Below, piece after piece: positions 1 through 10,282 of a DNA stretch of 20,808 nucleotides. The DNA lies in the NCBI GenBank assembly GCA_036897095.1, contig JAYMSP010003169.1, positions 1 through 20,808 on the forward strand, read 5' to 3'. The DNA comes from Plantago elongata (lineage: Eukaryota > Streptophyta > Magnoliopsida > Lamiales > Plantaginaceae). The notes below the pieces were generated by a model. The model saw nothing but the letters and a program-made list of their open reading frames with translations, ran no database searches and was not told the DNA's origin. Every line of letters starts with the position of its first letter. The first letter of the stretch is position 1. The position numbers and the translations under genes are program-made.

Positions 1-382
1 GTGAAGTATGTAGAAGCTAAATTAGTTTAAATTTATATTCGTATATGTTGGTATAAACCTCGACGGAAGACACTTCAAATTGATATATGTATGAAGAAAT
101 AGTAGCTAAATTAGTTTAATTTGAAGTATTAATATGTAGTAGGATTATATTTAGAATTAGTTGAGTGTTATGAGACCGTTATTTTGATTTTTGATTTTGG
201 AAAATATGTTAATTTTACTAAGTTGAGTAATTGAATGTTTACGGTAGTATACAAGGTATGTCAACTTTGAGATAATGAATTGATTCGATTTAAAATTATC
301 CATTGTAGTAGTTTTGAGACCGTTTGATGATTAACGACGGAATTTAGTAAGACCTAATAAACTTAGATGTGTCAGGTTAAAA

Positions 383-760
383 ATGAGTACTGGCCGGGAA
401 TTGATGTACCATCATAAAGTAAATGTGAGAGTTCGACGGAGTTTTGTGAAAGGAGTAGAAGCTTTTGTTGATTTTGCAATGTCACATCCGTCATGTGTAA
501 ATGAGGGGTTGATAATGTGCCCTTGCATATTGGAAAGGCCGATACATTCCAAGCCAGTAGACCGGGCAAAAACGCTGATACATTCAAAGTTCAAAAGGAC
601 GATGATCGAGAAATTTCTATTTTCAGAAATTCTGGGAGAGCTAAGGGGAAAAAAGTCAGATTTATTGGAATGATGAGAGGGAGTACAACACAACACACTA
701 TTATGTCCTCTCTAACTGTGCTGAAGTTGAAAAATATATAGCGATTTTTGCTGGGTAAGT
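383..760 (+). pseudogene. CACTA transposase remnant: transposase-associated domain joined to the TNP2-region tail
   Basis: From an ATG at 383 the frame reads a segment with RRSFVKGVEAFVDFA followed by an LIMCPC cysteine motif, which matches the N-terminal transposase-associated domain of plant CACTA proteins. From about 630 the reading resembles the C-terminal tail of the TNP2/DUF4218 region: SGRAKGKK, then in another frame YNTTHYYVLSNCAEVEKYI. In intact elements these two parts are separated by the roughly 1.5-2 kb catalytic domain. Here they are nearly adjacent, so an internal deletion removed the core, and at least one frame change lies between the parts. There is no intact product. Confidence 0.65.
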
Positions 761-875
761 TTATAATTAATAGTCATACAAATATGTTACTTCGCAATAT
801 ATAGACCTTTCCTAATTTAGAATGCATGTTATCATCTGAACAACGTATTTAAAGAGTCTTGCAAAGAATCTAATT

Positions 876-1778
876 ATGGCAGATGATGAAATTGAAAACC
901 TGCTTGATGATAAGTTGCCTTCAGAATTTTCATATTGGTTCAAGAACTATGTCCATGATCCAGTGAATAAAATCACCTGTCTATACTTAGAGTCTCTAGC
1001 TCAGCGAGCAGAATATGCTGAGCGAGCTACGTGATGGTAAGGGGATTGCTAGGCACCATTATGGGTCACGAGCTCCTGTCACAGATGTTGTGATGTCGGT
1101 AAGTTTCCTTATGACTTATTACATGAATTTTTTCATATTCATGCGTCTGTTTCAAATACTTTTTTGCATTTACGTTAGTCGAACTCGATTCACTAATCAT
1201 TATGCATTTTGAATATTGTTCAACAACTGGCTAACTAGCCAGTTACACTCCTTCAACAATTGAGAAAGGGGAAGTCGAAGAATGGTGTTTGGGTGGACCA
1301 GAGAGCAAAGAAAATTGCGGTACAAACCTTTCTTAAATTACAGTTTATGAGTTTCTTTTATTTACTTGATTAATTCTAAGAAATTGATAACAACTTGAAC
1401 TTATATATGCACTTGATTAATATTGCAGACTAAGGTGGAGAGGAGGATCGCAGAGAGTATGGAGATTGATCAGGAGTTGACTGTTGAAGAACAGGACAAA
1501 ATCTTCTTAGAGGTCAACCCACCAGACGAGAGGAATCGGGTTTATGGTGTAGGTAGTCAAGGAGTTGATCTTGCGGCCAACTATTCCATTGGCCAGTCCT
1601 CTGCATCAGTTGAGTCGATAACATTGTGACTCCTCTCCAGAACGAGATTGATACTCTGAAAATTACAGTTGAGTCGCACCAGGCCCGTGTCGATCGAGAG
1701 ATCGCAAAGATGAGGCGGATGATGTCCCTTATGACCCAAGGACATAATCCTGATGATCCTCCTCCTTTTTCTTCTTAG
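876..1778 (+). pseudogene. CACTA transposase C-terminal (Ptta/En/Spm-type) remnant
   Basis: The stretch 876-1037 reads ATGGCAGATGATGAAATT onward and encodes an acidic segment ending LPSEFSYWFKNYVHDPVN, which resembles the linker after the TNP2 region. After an intron-like gap, 1264-1319 gives NGVWVDQRAKKIA. A probable exon from about 1429 (after TTGCAG) gives an acidic helix and NRVYGVGSQGVD, the hallmark of the plant transposase Ptta/En/Spm domain. A further segment from about 1627 to a TAG at 1776-1778, in a different frame, looks like the usual C-terminal coiled coil (TLKITVESHQARVDREIAKM). The frame change near 1625 indicates decay, though a missed splice could also explain it. Confidence 0.6.
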
Positions 1779-1989
1779 TTCTTACTTTTATTATCCGAAC
1801 ACTACTGTTTCTATGAATTCAACTCGATAATATTAAGATACTTACTTGTGTATGAATATTTTTACTATATTCCGGTTTCTCATTAATTTATGAACTTTTC
1901 GTGCAATTCAACGGTCTTTCTTCATTATAATTGTATTGAGTGACAAGCAGGTTAAATACAATCGAATTAGGTATTCAAGAAATAAAAAA

Positions 1990-2246
1990 AATTTAAAAAT
2001 CTGTGCAATTTAACGACGGATAACACATTCTCCGTCGCTAAATCCACGAATAAGGACGATTTGTCCTAATCCGTTCTAACGACAGATAATGATCATCCGT
2101 TGTTAAATGTAACGACGTCAGGACTTTAACAACACTCGTTTTCACAACGGACGGTTTATTCGTCGCTAATAATTTAGCGACGTATCGGTACTGATATAAC
2201 GACAGATAATACCGTTGCTAAAACCTACCATTTTTGTTGTGTAAGA
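1990..2246. repeat. CACTA subterminal repeat zone and right terminus
   Basis: At least eight copies of a short motif related to TTTAGCGACGGA, or its complement TCCGTCGCTAAA, occur in direct and inverted orientation. Such clusters are transposase-binding sites in CACTA elements. Related single motifs (CGACGGA near 61 and ACGACGGAATT near 334) lie near the left edge of the window. Confidence 0.7.
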
Positions 2247-3017
2247 ATATAAAACAATAGAACACATATACATCAAAGATGTTTAACAATATATCACAAA
2301 ATCATCTATGTTAACTTATTAAAATAGTGAATATTTTGTCACCGTCTCAAAGAATTACGAAAATTCATATTTATTTAAAATACGATATAAATGGAAATAA
2401 CTTAAATTTTTATATAAAATTATAATTTGAATTAATTTTTTTTATTCCAATCGTATTCAAACAATCATTTGTTTGAATTTATATCATTATCAGTTATCAC
2501 ACAATTCTGCTAATGATATATGACAATGACGATACATATGAATATAGGATATGTGTAAACTTTAAGGATAGTGTTGAGGTCATTTCTTGATCACTACTAC
2601 TACTTAATGACCAACAAGGTTTAGTTTCATGACCACAACACATACAGCATCCTTGTCATGAGTCTGATTTTCATTTGCATCTAACATCTTCTTTCCTAAT
2701 ACCTTCCCACGTTTGTGCAATATGTAATTCCCATAATTCAATTCAGATAATTACAGTTACAAAAAAAAAAAAAATTATACATAAAATATCAAGGTCTCAA
2801 AAGTTTCTTTTCTAAATGATAAAAATTATATTAATACTTCCAAAAATATACAAAAGCATAAAAAATAATCAGGATCAAATTCCAAATTACATCAACATAT
2901 TTTAACACTATTCCAAACCAATATAAAAATAATCAAATTCTAAACCAAACATAAGCTCTTAGAGTTTAAACTCTGTTTTCAACTAGTAAGTTTTTGTTCT
3001 CTTCAACTGAAAATTTA

Positions 3018-3064
3018 TTCAGTTCAGTTCAGTTCAGTATCCTTTACTTCAGTTCAGTTCAGTT
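3018..3064. repeat. TTCAG pentanucleotide microsatellite, two blocks
   Basis: TTCAG is repeated in tandem four times at about 3018-3037 and again at about 3048-3064, split by a short unrelated spacer. This is a simple-sequence repeat with no evident function. Confidence 0.85.
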
Positions 3065-3160
3065 TAGTTTTATTAAATTTAATAAATTTCAATTAAAAAT
3101 ATCATAACTACAATTAAATTTCTCTCCACAGTCCAACCAATAAGTTCACAGGCCGAATGG

Positions 3161-3251
3161 CATGACGTCAATATAAAACCAAGAAGTTGAAGTACCAAAG
3201 AAGTTGAAGTACCATCACGTCAATATAAAACCAAGAAGTTGAAGTACCATA
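3161..3251. repeat. 52-bp tandem duplication carrying ACGTCA motifs, upstream of the esterase gene
   Basis: The unit starting CATGACGTCAATATAAAACC at 3161 recurs 52 bases later as CATCACGTCAATATAAAACC at 3213. The similarity continues through AAGAAGTTGAAGTACCA. Within the first unit a shorter GAAGTTGAAGTACCA piece is itself repeated. Each unit carries an ACGT-core bZIP-type motif (TGACGTCA or CACGTCA). It lies 360-450 bases upstream of the start codon, so a promoter role is possible but not shown. Confidence 0.75.
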
Positions 3252-3563
3252 AGTATAATACAATCAACCCAATGAAAACAACTCAGTGAGACAACTTCAA
3301 CTCTAACTAATAGTTAAAAGTTCGAGGCATTTTTTAACCATTAAAAAAAAAAACAATCAACACATTTGCAAACTACAGTATGCGATTATCATTAGATCAA
3401 ATCCAAGTGTCCAACAATGCAATTATGCTAATCCCACCATTAGACTGAGTCACTTCAAAGTTCAAAAAACATTCTTTCCATTCCCACTCCTTCAGAGATT
3501 TATACGGAATTAGTCAGCCTACTGATGAAACTATTGACAATCACTCTGACATCTCACTCTCTC

Positions 3564-3573
3564 TATATATAAA
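3564..3573 (+). promoter_or_regulatory. TATA box of the first GDSL esterase gene
   Basis: TATATATAAA lies about 41 bases before the ATG, after a CT-rich run. With initiation some 30 bases downstream, the leader would be only 10-20 bases long. The motif is AT-rich and common, but its position fits well. Confidence 0.6.
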
Positions 3574-3613
3574 CCAACCAAATGCAACAATTCTCCTCAA
3601 AACAATCTCAAAA

Positions 3614-5175
3614 ATGGACTTTCTAAAAAGTTTCATTACATGTTTCTTCCTCTCTTCAGCCTTACTAACAAATGCTGATAAGAAGGTGAACTCACCACCT
3701 TGCCATTTCCTTACAATATTCAACTTTGGCGATTCGAATTCGGATACTGGAGGGATCGCAGCAGCGTTCTATCCGCCTGCTCTGCCCATGGGTGCAACAT
3801 TCTTCCATAAGCCGGCTGGCAGGGCATCGGATGGTCGCCTCATTATAGATTTCATCTGTAAGTCCAATAACATCTTACATCTCCTTTGATCAATGCAATG
3901 GATAGTTCATTGCTGCTAGCAGTACTCAGAATGTATTATTCTATTAATTTGTTTTCTCTCTGATGAAGCCGATCATCTGGGGTTACCGTATTTGAGTCCT
4001 TACCTGGATGCGCTCGGGTCAAGTTACCAGCATGGTGCAGACTTTGCGACAGGCGGTGCAACAATTATGCGGCCTAATGATTCATGGTTTGCAACTGGTG
4101 TTAGTCCTTTCAATCTTGAAATCCAAGTTGAGCACTTTACTCAGCTCAAGGACAGAACATCTGATCTTTACAACAAATGTTAGTTGAATACTAGTATCTC
4201 GGTTCTTGCACAACACAAGTTTACGTATTTCATTAACTATATACTCGATTAACTTATCATTGTGCAAACTTATTAACTCTGTCTTTCAGCGAAAGATGAA
4301 TGTCTCTTGAAAAGGATACCGAAACCCAGTGACATCTACCAGGGACTCTTCACAATCGACATAGGACAAAATGACATAGCTGCTGTCCTTAGAAACTCTA
4401 ATTACGAAAAACAGTTATCAGCCATACCAGCAATAATCAGCCAGTTTGTTTCACAAATACGCGTAAGTTACAAAACAGTTTATTAACTTGAGTAACTCGA
4501 TTTCAGTTAAGTAAAAGCTTCAAATACTATGACTTTTGTAGATTCTTTATCAAAGAGGGGCGAAGACGTTTTGGATTCATAACACAGGGCCAATCGGCTG
4601 TTTGGCAATCTCAATAGCTAGAGTGAAAGATCCTGCACGAGGCTATTTGGATGCAGTCGGTTGCATAAAAAGCCAAAATGACATAGCCGTGGAGCTTAAC
4701 AAACAGATGAAGGTCGAAGTTGTGAAGTTGAGAGCAGAGCTTTCGGATGCTGCTCTAGTCTACGTGGATATGTACAAGGCAAAGTATGACCTTATCGCTA
4801 ATGCCAAAATCCAAGGTGATCGACACTATGATTCCTCGACTAATAATGAACATAAGATGACAGAACATCGCCTTGTATTTGACTGATCTCATCCTTTTCT
4901 TCTTACTTGCAGGATTCATAGATCCTTTCAAAGTATGTTGCGGTTATCATGGAATCGGCTATGACGTATACTGTGGAAACAAAGGAACTGTGAATGGAAC
5001 TGAAGTTTTTGCAGGTTCTTGCCAAGATCCTTCCAGAGTTATAAGTTGGGATGGTGTACACTACAGTGAAGCTGCGAATCAGTGGATCACCAACCAAATA
5101 GTCAACGGTTCCCTGTCTGATCCGCCTGTAGCTATCTCACAAGCATGCTACAATCAAAGGTCTTCAAATCATTAA
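3614..5175 (+). CDS. GDSL esterase/lipase (ENOD8/FXG1-like, SGNH hydrolase), copy 1
   Basis: This is probably a secreted serine esterase of the plant GDSL family; the substrate is unknown. The five coding exons are 3614-3857, 3969-4178, 4290-4462, 4542-4815 and 4913-5175, which give 387 aa with all phases matching. An N-terminal hydrophobic signal peptide has likely cleavage after NA at residue 21. Block I is [10 protein letters not shown] with nucleophile Ser41, block III is GQND with Asn179, and block V is WDGVH with Asp347 and His350. Block II reads GADFATGG, where the family and the neighbouring copy have GANFA, so the usual Asn is Asp106. Length and exon pattern are normal for the clade, which includes ENOD8, the Hev b 13 allergen and the fucosidase-named FXG1. 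A near-twin gene follows 605 bases downstream in the same direction. Family assignment is secure; the reaction is not. Confidence 0.93.
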
Positions 5176-5738
5176 TGTAGTAAAAGAAGAACACACAGCC
5201 ATTGATCCGATTCATCAAGTGTAAACATTCCAAAATTCAAAGTGAAAGTTATATATACGCCCATGTAAAAGCATAAATATGTGAATCTTTGCTTTGCTTT
5301 CAATTAAAGAAAGTAACAAGCATTCAATAAAAGCAGCAGCAAAGATCTTAGTTCATTACAACATGTGTTAGTGCAGTAACTAGTGATTAAACTATCATAA
5401 TTTGGCTTAACAATGACACATTCTTGCAGCAGATTATAATATTAAAGCAATCAAAAAGAGTAAAATGTTATAATTCATAGACATGATTGTGTTTTCCCAA
5501 GAACATATATCTGTCTAATTCCTGAAAACATGCCTTAATTCATGCATAAAAAAGCATGAGACAAAAAGGAAAATGTGTGTATTTCATGGGAAATATGTGT
5601 TTGCTTAAATCTTATGGAAAAGTTAACCAAACTGGAAAGTAAGTTTGTACAAAACTAACCTACACCAGCAAACCAAACTCTCCTTTTTTACACTACATTA
5701 CAGACAAACTAGTCAGCTGTAAAGCAACAAGAATTCTC
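5176..5738. other. 3' region of esterase copy 1 and upstream region of copy 2
   Basis: AATAAA at 5326-5331 is a plausible poly(A) signal for the upstream gene, about 150 bases after its stop. The remaining 400 bases are AT-rich and hold no coding region. They must contain the promoter of the second esterase gene. Confidence 0.55.
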
Positions 5739-5746
5739 TATAAAAA
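5739..5746 (+). promoter_or_regulatory. TATA box of the second GDSL esterase gene
   Basis: TATAAAAA lies 42 bases before the ATG, almost the same spacing as in the first copy, so the core promoter architecture was kept after the duplication. Confidence 0.65.
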
Positions 5747-5780
5747 CCCATGTGAAGAATCAAAATTTCATATTGGCAAA

Positions 5781-8340
5781 ATGGAAATTATGAGACATTT
5801 CCTTCTTGGAATCTTGTTCCTCCTATCAACTTTTCTTGTGAATGCTGATGACCCGATGAGCTTACCAACTTGTGATTATCCTGCTTTGTATAACTTCGGT
5901 GATTCCAATTCTGACACCGGAGGAATTGCAGCAATATTCTATCCTCCAGGGCCACCTTCCGGTGAGACTTACTTTGGAAAACCATCAGGCAGGGCCTCAG
6001 ACGGACGCCTGATCATAGACTTTATTGGTACAATCCTGAAATCTTTATGAAAATTTCATCAGGCCACAATATTTTACAAGGGCTAATTTTCTTGCTTTCT
6101 TGCAGCTGACCATCTTGGATTGCCATTCTTGAGCCCCTACCTGGACTCACTCGGGGCTAACTTTCAACACGGTGCAAACTTTGCGACAGGCGGTGCAGCC
6201 ATAATGAGGCCAAGTGAATCGTGGTTTGAGAATGGTGTCAGCCCCTTCAATCTTGAAATCCAAGTTGAGCATTACACTCAACTCAAAGAAAGAACAACAG
6301 ATTTCTACAAAGGTGAAGATTAATTAACCAGCTTAACCTATGAAACAGATATAGCTACAAACTAGTATGTTGTTTAATTTCTTTTTTAAGTTGCAGAAAA
6401 CGAGAAGACTATCTGGGAAAATCTACCAAGGCCTGTGGATATACCAAAAGCACTTTTCACAGTGGATATTGGACAGAATGACATTGTTGCAGGGCAAAGA
6501 AAGTTAAGCTTTGATCAGCAAATTGCAGCTCTTCCTGATATAATTAGCGAGTATTCAATACAAATCAGAGTAAGTTAATTGTAGAGTTATTCATTTAATT
6601 ATGCAATAATGATTCTTTACATGCAAACATTTGCGAGAGACCGTCTATCACAAATAAAAAGTCAACATTGGATATTTAATTAGAAACGCCATATATTTAA
6701 TGTCAAAATCATGTGTATAATAAGCTAACTATTATTTGCATTTTGCATTTCTAAAAATTTAATATTTGTAGCTAAATATGTTATGGATGATTTGGCTCTC
6801 CCAGAGAGTGCAAAAGGAGTTACCGATAAGTTCGAATATTTGGTAGTGAATCGCGACAAAGATGTCAATTCACACGAATATGAAACGTAAAGGGGTCAAT
6901 TTGCAAATATTGAAACTTTAGAGTCAAGTATAGAATTTGAACATCAAGCTTGTTAGTTACTTACTACTTTCTACGTCACACAGGTTACCATTTTTTACCA
7001 TTTCAGTGCTCGTTCAAAGGTTTCATTTTCATTTTTGACGAAGTTTACTTCCACTAGTAAGAGTAATCATATAATAATCACTTATTTACAACTTTACCAG
7101 CTTAATGTCTCTTTTATATTTATTAAAATTATCATTTTTCAATTTAAATAATACTAACTTTTCAATCTTCTAAATTTTGTTGTCCATAAAATAAACGGAA
7201 ACCTTATCGCGAACGGAGGAAGTAGTACATTTGGTTCTTCAACAATCATACTAACAAAATGAACCATGTGAATCTTCCAAAATGGAAAATTGGAGTTCCT
7301 CATAACAACCATCCGATTTTGCCGGCTTTAAGTTGTTAGCCACGTGTACTCGAACGTGTAATGCATGCCGGGTACGAAAGATAAACAGAGAACAAGAACC
7401 TCGTGACTTCTCACCTTATCGTTGTATTTCAGTTACAAACAGTATTCAGTCTTAATCATTCAACATAAGTTACTCATTTCGACACATGTGGATACACGAT
7501 CACTTTTGCTTTAACATTCACATGTATGTTGTAGAATCTTTACCAAAGGGGGGCTAGAACATTCTGGATACACAACACGGGCCCCATCGGTTGCTTACCG
7601 ATCACCGCAGTTAAAGTGCAAAATCCTGCCCCTGGATACCTTGATGAATACGGTTGTGTTCAAGATCAAAACAATGTTGCAATGGAGTTTAACAGGTTAC
7701 TCAAACTTGAAGTTCAAAAGCTAAGAACAGATCTGTTTGATGCTTCCATTGTTCATGTGGACATGTATGCTGCTAAGTATGAGTTGATCACCCAAGCCAA
7801 GTATCAAGGTATGATCATCTCCACTTTTCTACTTAATTTACCGATGAATTGTATATGTTTGATTGTGCGATTTGTTTGAAATCTGTAATATATATATACC
7901 ATTTGGGAATGTAGCCATATTCATGTCGCATATTTGGATGAAAAAACATAATTTATTTACCATTTGGGAGGGTAGCCATATTCCCAGACTCGCGAACAAT
8001 AAGAATAATAATTTGTCTCTTATATTTTCGTACTCGCAATCATTCTCCTTATCAAAATGTAACTGATACCCTGGATGTGCATTCTACAGGATTTCAGGAT
8101 TCATTCACAATATGTTGTGGCTATCATGGCATCGGCTATGATGTTTACTGCGGAACCAGTGGCACCGTGAATGGCACAACAGTCTATGCTGGTTCTTGTG
8201 AAGATCCTTCAAGAGTCATAAGTTGGGACGGCGTGCACTATACTGAAGCCGCAAACAGTTGGGTTGCAACCCGAATAATGAATGGTTCTTACTCGGATCC
8301 ACCAGTTGAGATCACAAAAGCATGCCATAAGCAAATGTGA
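5781..8340 (+). CDS. GDSL esterase/lipase (ENOD8/FXG1-like, SGNH hydrolase), copy 2
   Basis: This is a tandem paralogue of the preceding gene and likewise probably a secreted serine esterase. The coding exons are 5781-6027, 6106-6312, 6397-6569, 7535-7808 and 8090-8340, giving 383 aa. Exons 3 and 4 have exactly the same length as in copy 1 and all intron phases agree. The signal peptide ends near NA at residue 22. Catalytic parts are [10 protein letters not shown] (Ser42), GANFATGG (block II intact), DIGQND (Asn179) and WDGVHYTEAAN (Asp347, His350). Intron 3 is 965 bases against 79 in copy 1, swollen in part by a MITE. The exon 3 acceptor is doubled (AG at 6389-6390 and 6395-6396, six bases apart and both in frame), so products with or without Val-Ala are possible. 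A second in-frame Met at residue 4 could also start the protein. Confidence 0.92.
6962..7227. mobile_element. Stowaway-like MITE in intron 3 of esterase copy 2
   Basis: The left end reads TACTACTTTCTACGTC and the right end, read on the other strand, TACTACTTCCTCCGTTCGCG. The outer 12 bases match with about two differences. The ends resemble the CTCCCTCCGT termini of Stowaway (Tc1/mariner-related) elements, and each is flanked by TA, the usual target duplication. The element is about 265 bases, AT-rich and noncoding, and is probably old because its ends differ. Confidence 0.6.
7897..7983. repeat. 61-bp spaced direct repeat in intron 4 of esterase copy 2
   Basis: TACCATTTGGGAATGTAGCC at 7897 recurs 61 bases later as TACCATTTGGGAGGGTAGCC at 7958, both followed by ATATTC. 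It looks like a local intronic duplication that contributes to the larger intron (281 bases against 97 in copy 1). Confidence 0.75.
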
Positions 8341-8414
8341 ACATATGTCGATGTTTAATATCAATATTTAATTTATACATTTGTTAATATAAATAAGCTA
8401 CTTGAACTGAAAGC

Positions 8415-8420
8415 AATAAA
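8415..8420 (+). terminator. Poly(A) signal of esterase copy 2
   Basis: AATAAA lies about 75 bases after the stop codon within an AT-rich 3' region. The position is normal for a plant near-upstream element. Confidence 0.5.
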
Positions 8421-8696
8421 ATGATTATGTTACAAAGATCTTGACGTATATGTATAAATCCAGTCTGAAAGCCGGTCCTTATAATCATCAGTTCAACGTT
8501 CAAAATTTGGACTTTGGTATACCGTAAGCATGCAACTACAGAGTTAACTATGCATATGTACAATATGTTGAAACTAGAATCAGCTTGTGACTGTTTGTGA
8601 TAAACCTAACCTAAAGTACAAGCGTAGTTTCCTCAAGAAAAAGAAGCAGAAAGACATGGTATTAACTACAAAACATATGATAAGAACGAGAAGAAA

Positions 8697-9855
8697 CATC
8701 CTGCCTTGGCCCGTTGCTTTCCTCTTCATCTCCTAGTTCATCATCCACGACTTCAAATCTACATCAAAAACAGTAAGGAGATGCATCTATGTTGCACAAT
8801 TCTACGTATAAATATTATGTGATGTCTCTCCTAAAATGCACCTGATTAAAGTTTAACAGGAGAGCTGGAAAAGCACTCACTCTTCTCTTTCCTTGTCAAA
8901 ATGGATTACTTTCAACACAACCCATGCATCAGTCTCCCCATCCTTTTGAGGAATCCTTGCGGCTACTTGAATCAAAGTTACAAGCCAGTGAGAGTGAGAT
9001 GGTGCGTTCAAAGTCCAAAGCAATTTCACGAAAATGCATAGGATAGAGAATAGATCAACACGTACATGTTCACCCTTCAAATCTGCAAGAGACTCCAGGT
9101 GAATTTTTATGGATAAAGATGTTTTGGCGACATTTGGATCGCGTTTCCTCCTCTTAGTAGACTCTGCAATTACCATTTCCATGTTACATTCGTGATACCC
9201 AGTTGTCAATATTCATGTGTAGATGTCATATCCTACTTACCGTAATCCCCTCTTAATCTATAGGTACAGACATACAATACAACAAGCAAATACAAAATAT
9301 TCTCTTGAGGAGAAGTCATTGTACATATCTAGCATGCAACTAATCGAAATAATAAATTCCAAGAACTACATATAATTTACATCTTCAACATTAACACATA
9401 ACTGCCTAAGCATATCTAGTCAAGTTAGAGTTCAATAAATGTCTGTTCATTGTTGCAACAAACCTGGCTTTTTTCGAGGTTGCCCTGCAGTCCCAGAAGG
9501 CAGTAATGCATCAAGTTGTTCAAGCAATCTACTGGAAATACTGCACAAAAAATATAAAAAGCGCCTCGTATAAGATAATATGATATCAATGCACTTACAT
9601 AAGTTTCAAAAGTACTGCGAGAAGTCAAGTAACACCAACAAAAAACCTAAAAGCAAAGAGTAGACATTTGTGTTATGACTTATGAGAAAGCTATAGCAGT
9701 TTCGAGAGCGATGATGAAGTTCGATCAGAAAATCATAAAGCATCTTAATACAAGCAGAATCGAGACATACATCACTTCCTCCCCAGAGAGCTCTTTGGCT
9801 TGCTTGTATAACATCTTGAGCATTGATAATGAATCATCACCAGGCTTCTCGACCA
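8697..9855 (-). pseudogene. SGF29: SGF29-like (SAGA-associated factor) gene relic lacking both ends
   Basis: SGF29 is the SAGA histone-acetyltransferase subunit that reads H3K4 methylation through a C-terminal double Tudor domain. Five exon-like blocks occur in the right order on the minus strand. 9855-9771 gives VEKPGDDSLSMLKMLYKQAK. 9540-9464 gives LLEQLDALLPSGTAGQPRKK. 9163-9066 gives STKRRKRDP and SLADLKGEH. About 8965-8881 gives AARIPQKD and VLKVIHFDKE. 8758-8697 gives FEVVDDELGDEEE. Most borders have good GT-AG sites. The first 40-50 residues and the whole Tudor half (about 100 residues) are not found nearby, and no donor follows the last block. The fourth exon's expected acceptor CAG|GTAGCC reads CAAGTAGCC, which shifts the phase. 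Introns are kept, so this is a truncated DNA duplicate, not a retrocopy. Confidence 0.75.
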
Positions 9856-9973
9856 CTGTAGGAGTTGTATGAACACAAAGACAAAAGGAAAAGGAAAAAG
9901 AGGGTGTTAGATCTATCATAGGAGATCTTAAACGTATAATATGTCAAATGCAAGGTGTTCTTTCACATCAATA

Positions 9974-10165
9974 CCACATTAACAATTGATTAAAGAACAC
10001 ATAAAAACCTACATTGTAAACTATAATTCAATCAGGGTGAACATAAGCCGCAAAACTGCATTTCATAATAATAAACACACTGACAAATGATCAAATCTCA
10101 CATTAAATTTACATAACCATTGGTTAAAGTTCACATTAAAACCTACATTGCAAACTTCAATTTCT
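9974..10165. repeat. Degenerate direct repeat, about 133 bp apart
   Basis: CACATTAA, a TTAAAG block and AAAACCTACATTG followed by AAACT occur in the same order near 9974-10030 and again near 10100-10165. The second copy differs by small insertions. It appears to be an old local duplication. Confidence 0.55.
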
Positions 10166-10274
10166 TTTTTTTTTTGAAAAAGGGAAATATAATCTCACTA
10201 CTTGCCCAGTGTTCCTTTTCTCATATAGTATATTTTTTAATCGGATTTTATATACATGATGTTTTCTCAGGCTG

Positions 10275-10282
10275 CCACGTGG
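10275..10282. promoter_or_regulatory. G-box palindrome CCACGTGG
   Basis: A perfect CCACGTGG palindrome, the binding core for plant bZIP and bHLH factors, occurs about 660 bases before the likely transcription start of the DUF707 gene. Whether it acts on that gene is inference. Confidence 0.4.

Larger units (their letters stand above)
1..2246 (+). mobile_element. CACTA (En/Spm-type) DNA transposon, right part, internally deleted and decayed
   Basis: The segment carries pieces of a CACTA transposase in order: a transposase-associated domain near 383-515, the tail of the TNP2/DUF4218 region near 640-760, a linker near 876-1040, and a Ptta/En/Spm C-terminal domain near 1260-1640. It closes with a subterminal zone (about 1990-2246) full of short motifs such as ACGACGGA, TCCGTCGCTAAA and TTAGCGACG in both orientations, typical of CACTA ends. 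The reverse complement of 2230-2246 reads roughly TCTTACACAACAAAAATGG, close to a CACTA end whose first bases have decayed. The left end lies outside the window. The catalytic TNP2 core is absent, so the element is a non-autonomous derivative. Family assignment is by recalled protein similarity and end structure. Confidence 0.8.
2247..3560. other. AT-rich intergenic DNA upstream of the first esterase gene
   Basis: There is no credible coding region on either strand. The stretch has long A/T runs (for example 2760-2774), the two short tandem repeats listed separately, and the proximal promoter of the esterase gene at its right end. No transposon ends could be recognised between about 2250 and 3000. 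Confidence 0.6.

Noticed and set aside
3614-8340. The two GDSL copies as a single gene or a fusion
   Set aside because: Each copy has its own TATA box, signal peptide, full set of catalytic blocks, stop codon and poly(A)-like signal.
9675-9872. 65-aa plus-strand open frame
   Set aside because: It is antisense to the SGF29-like exon at 9855-9771, whose reading matches the family closely.
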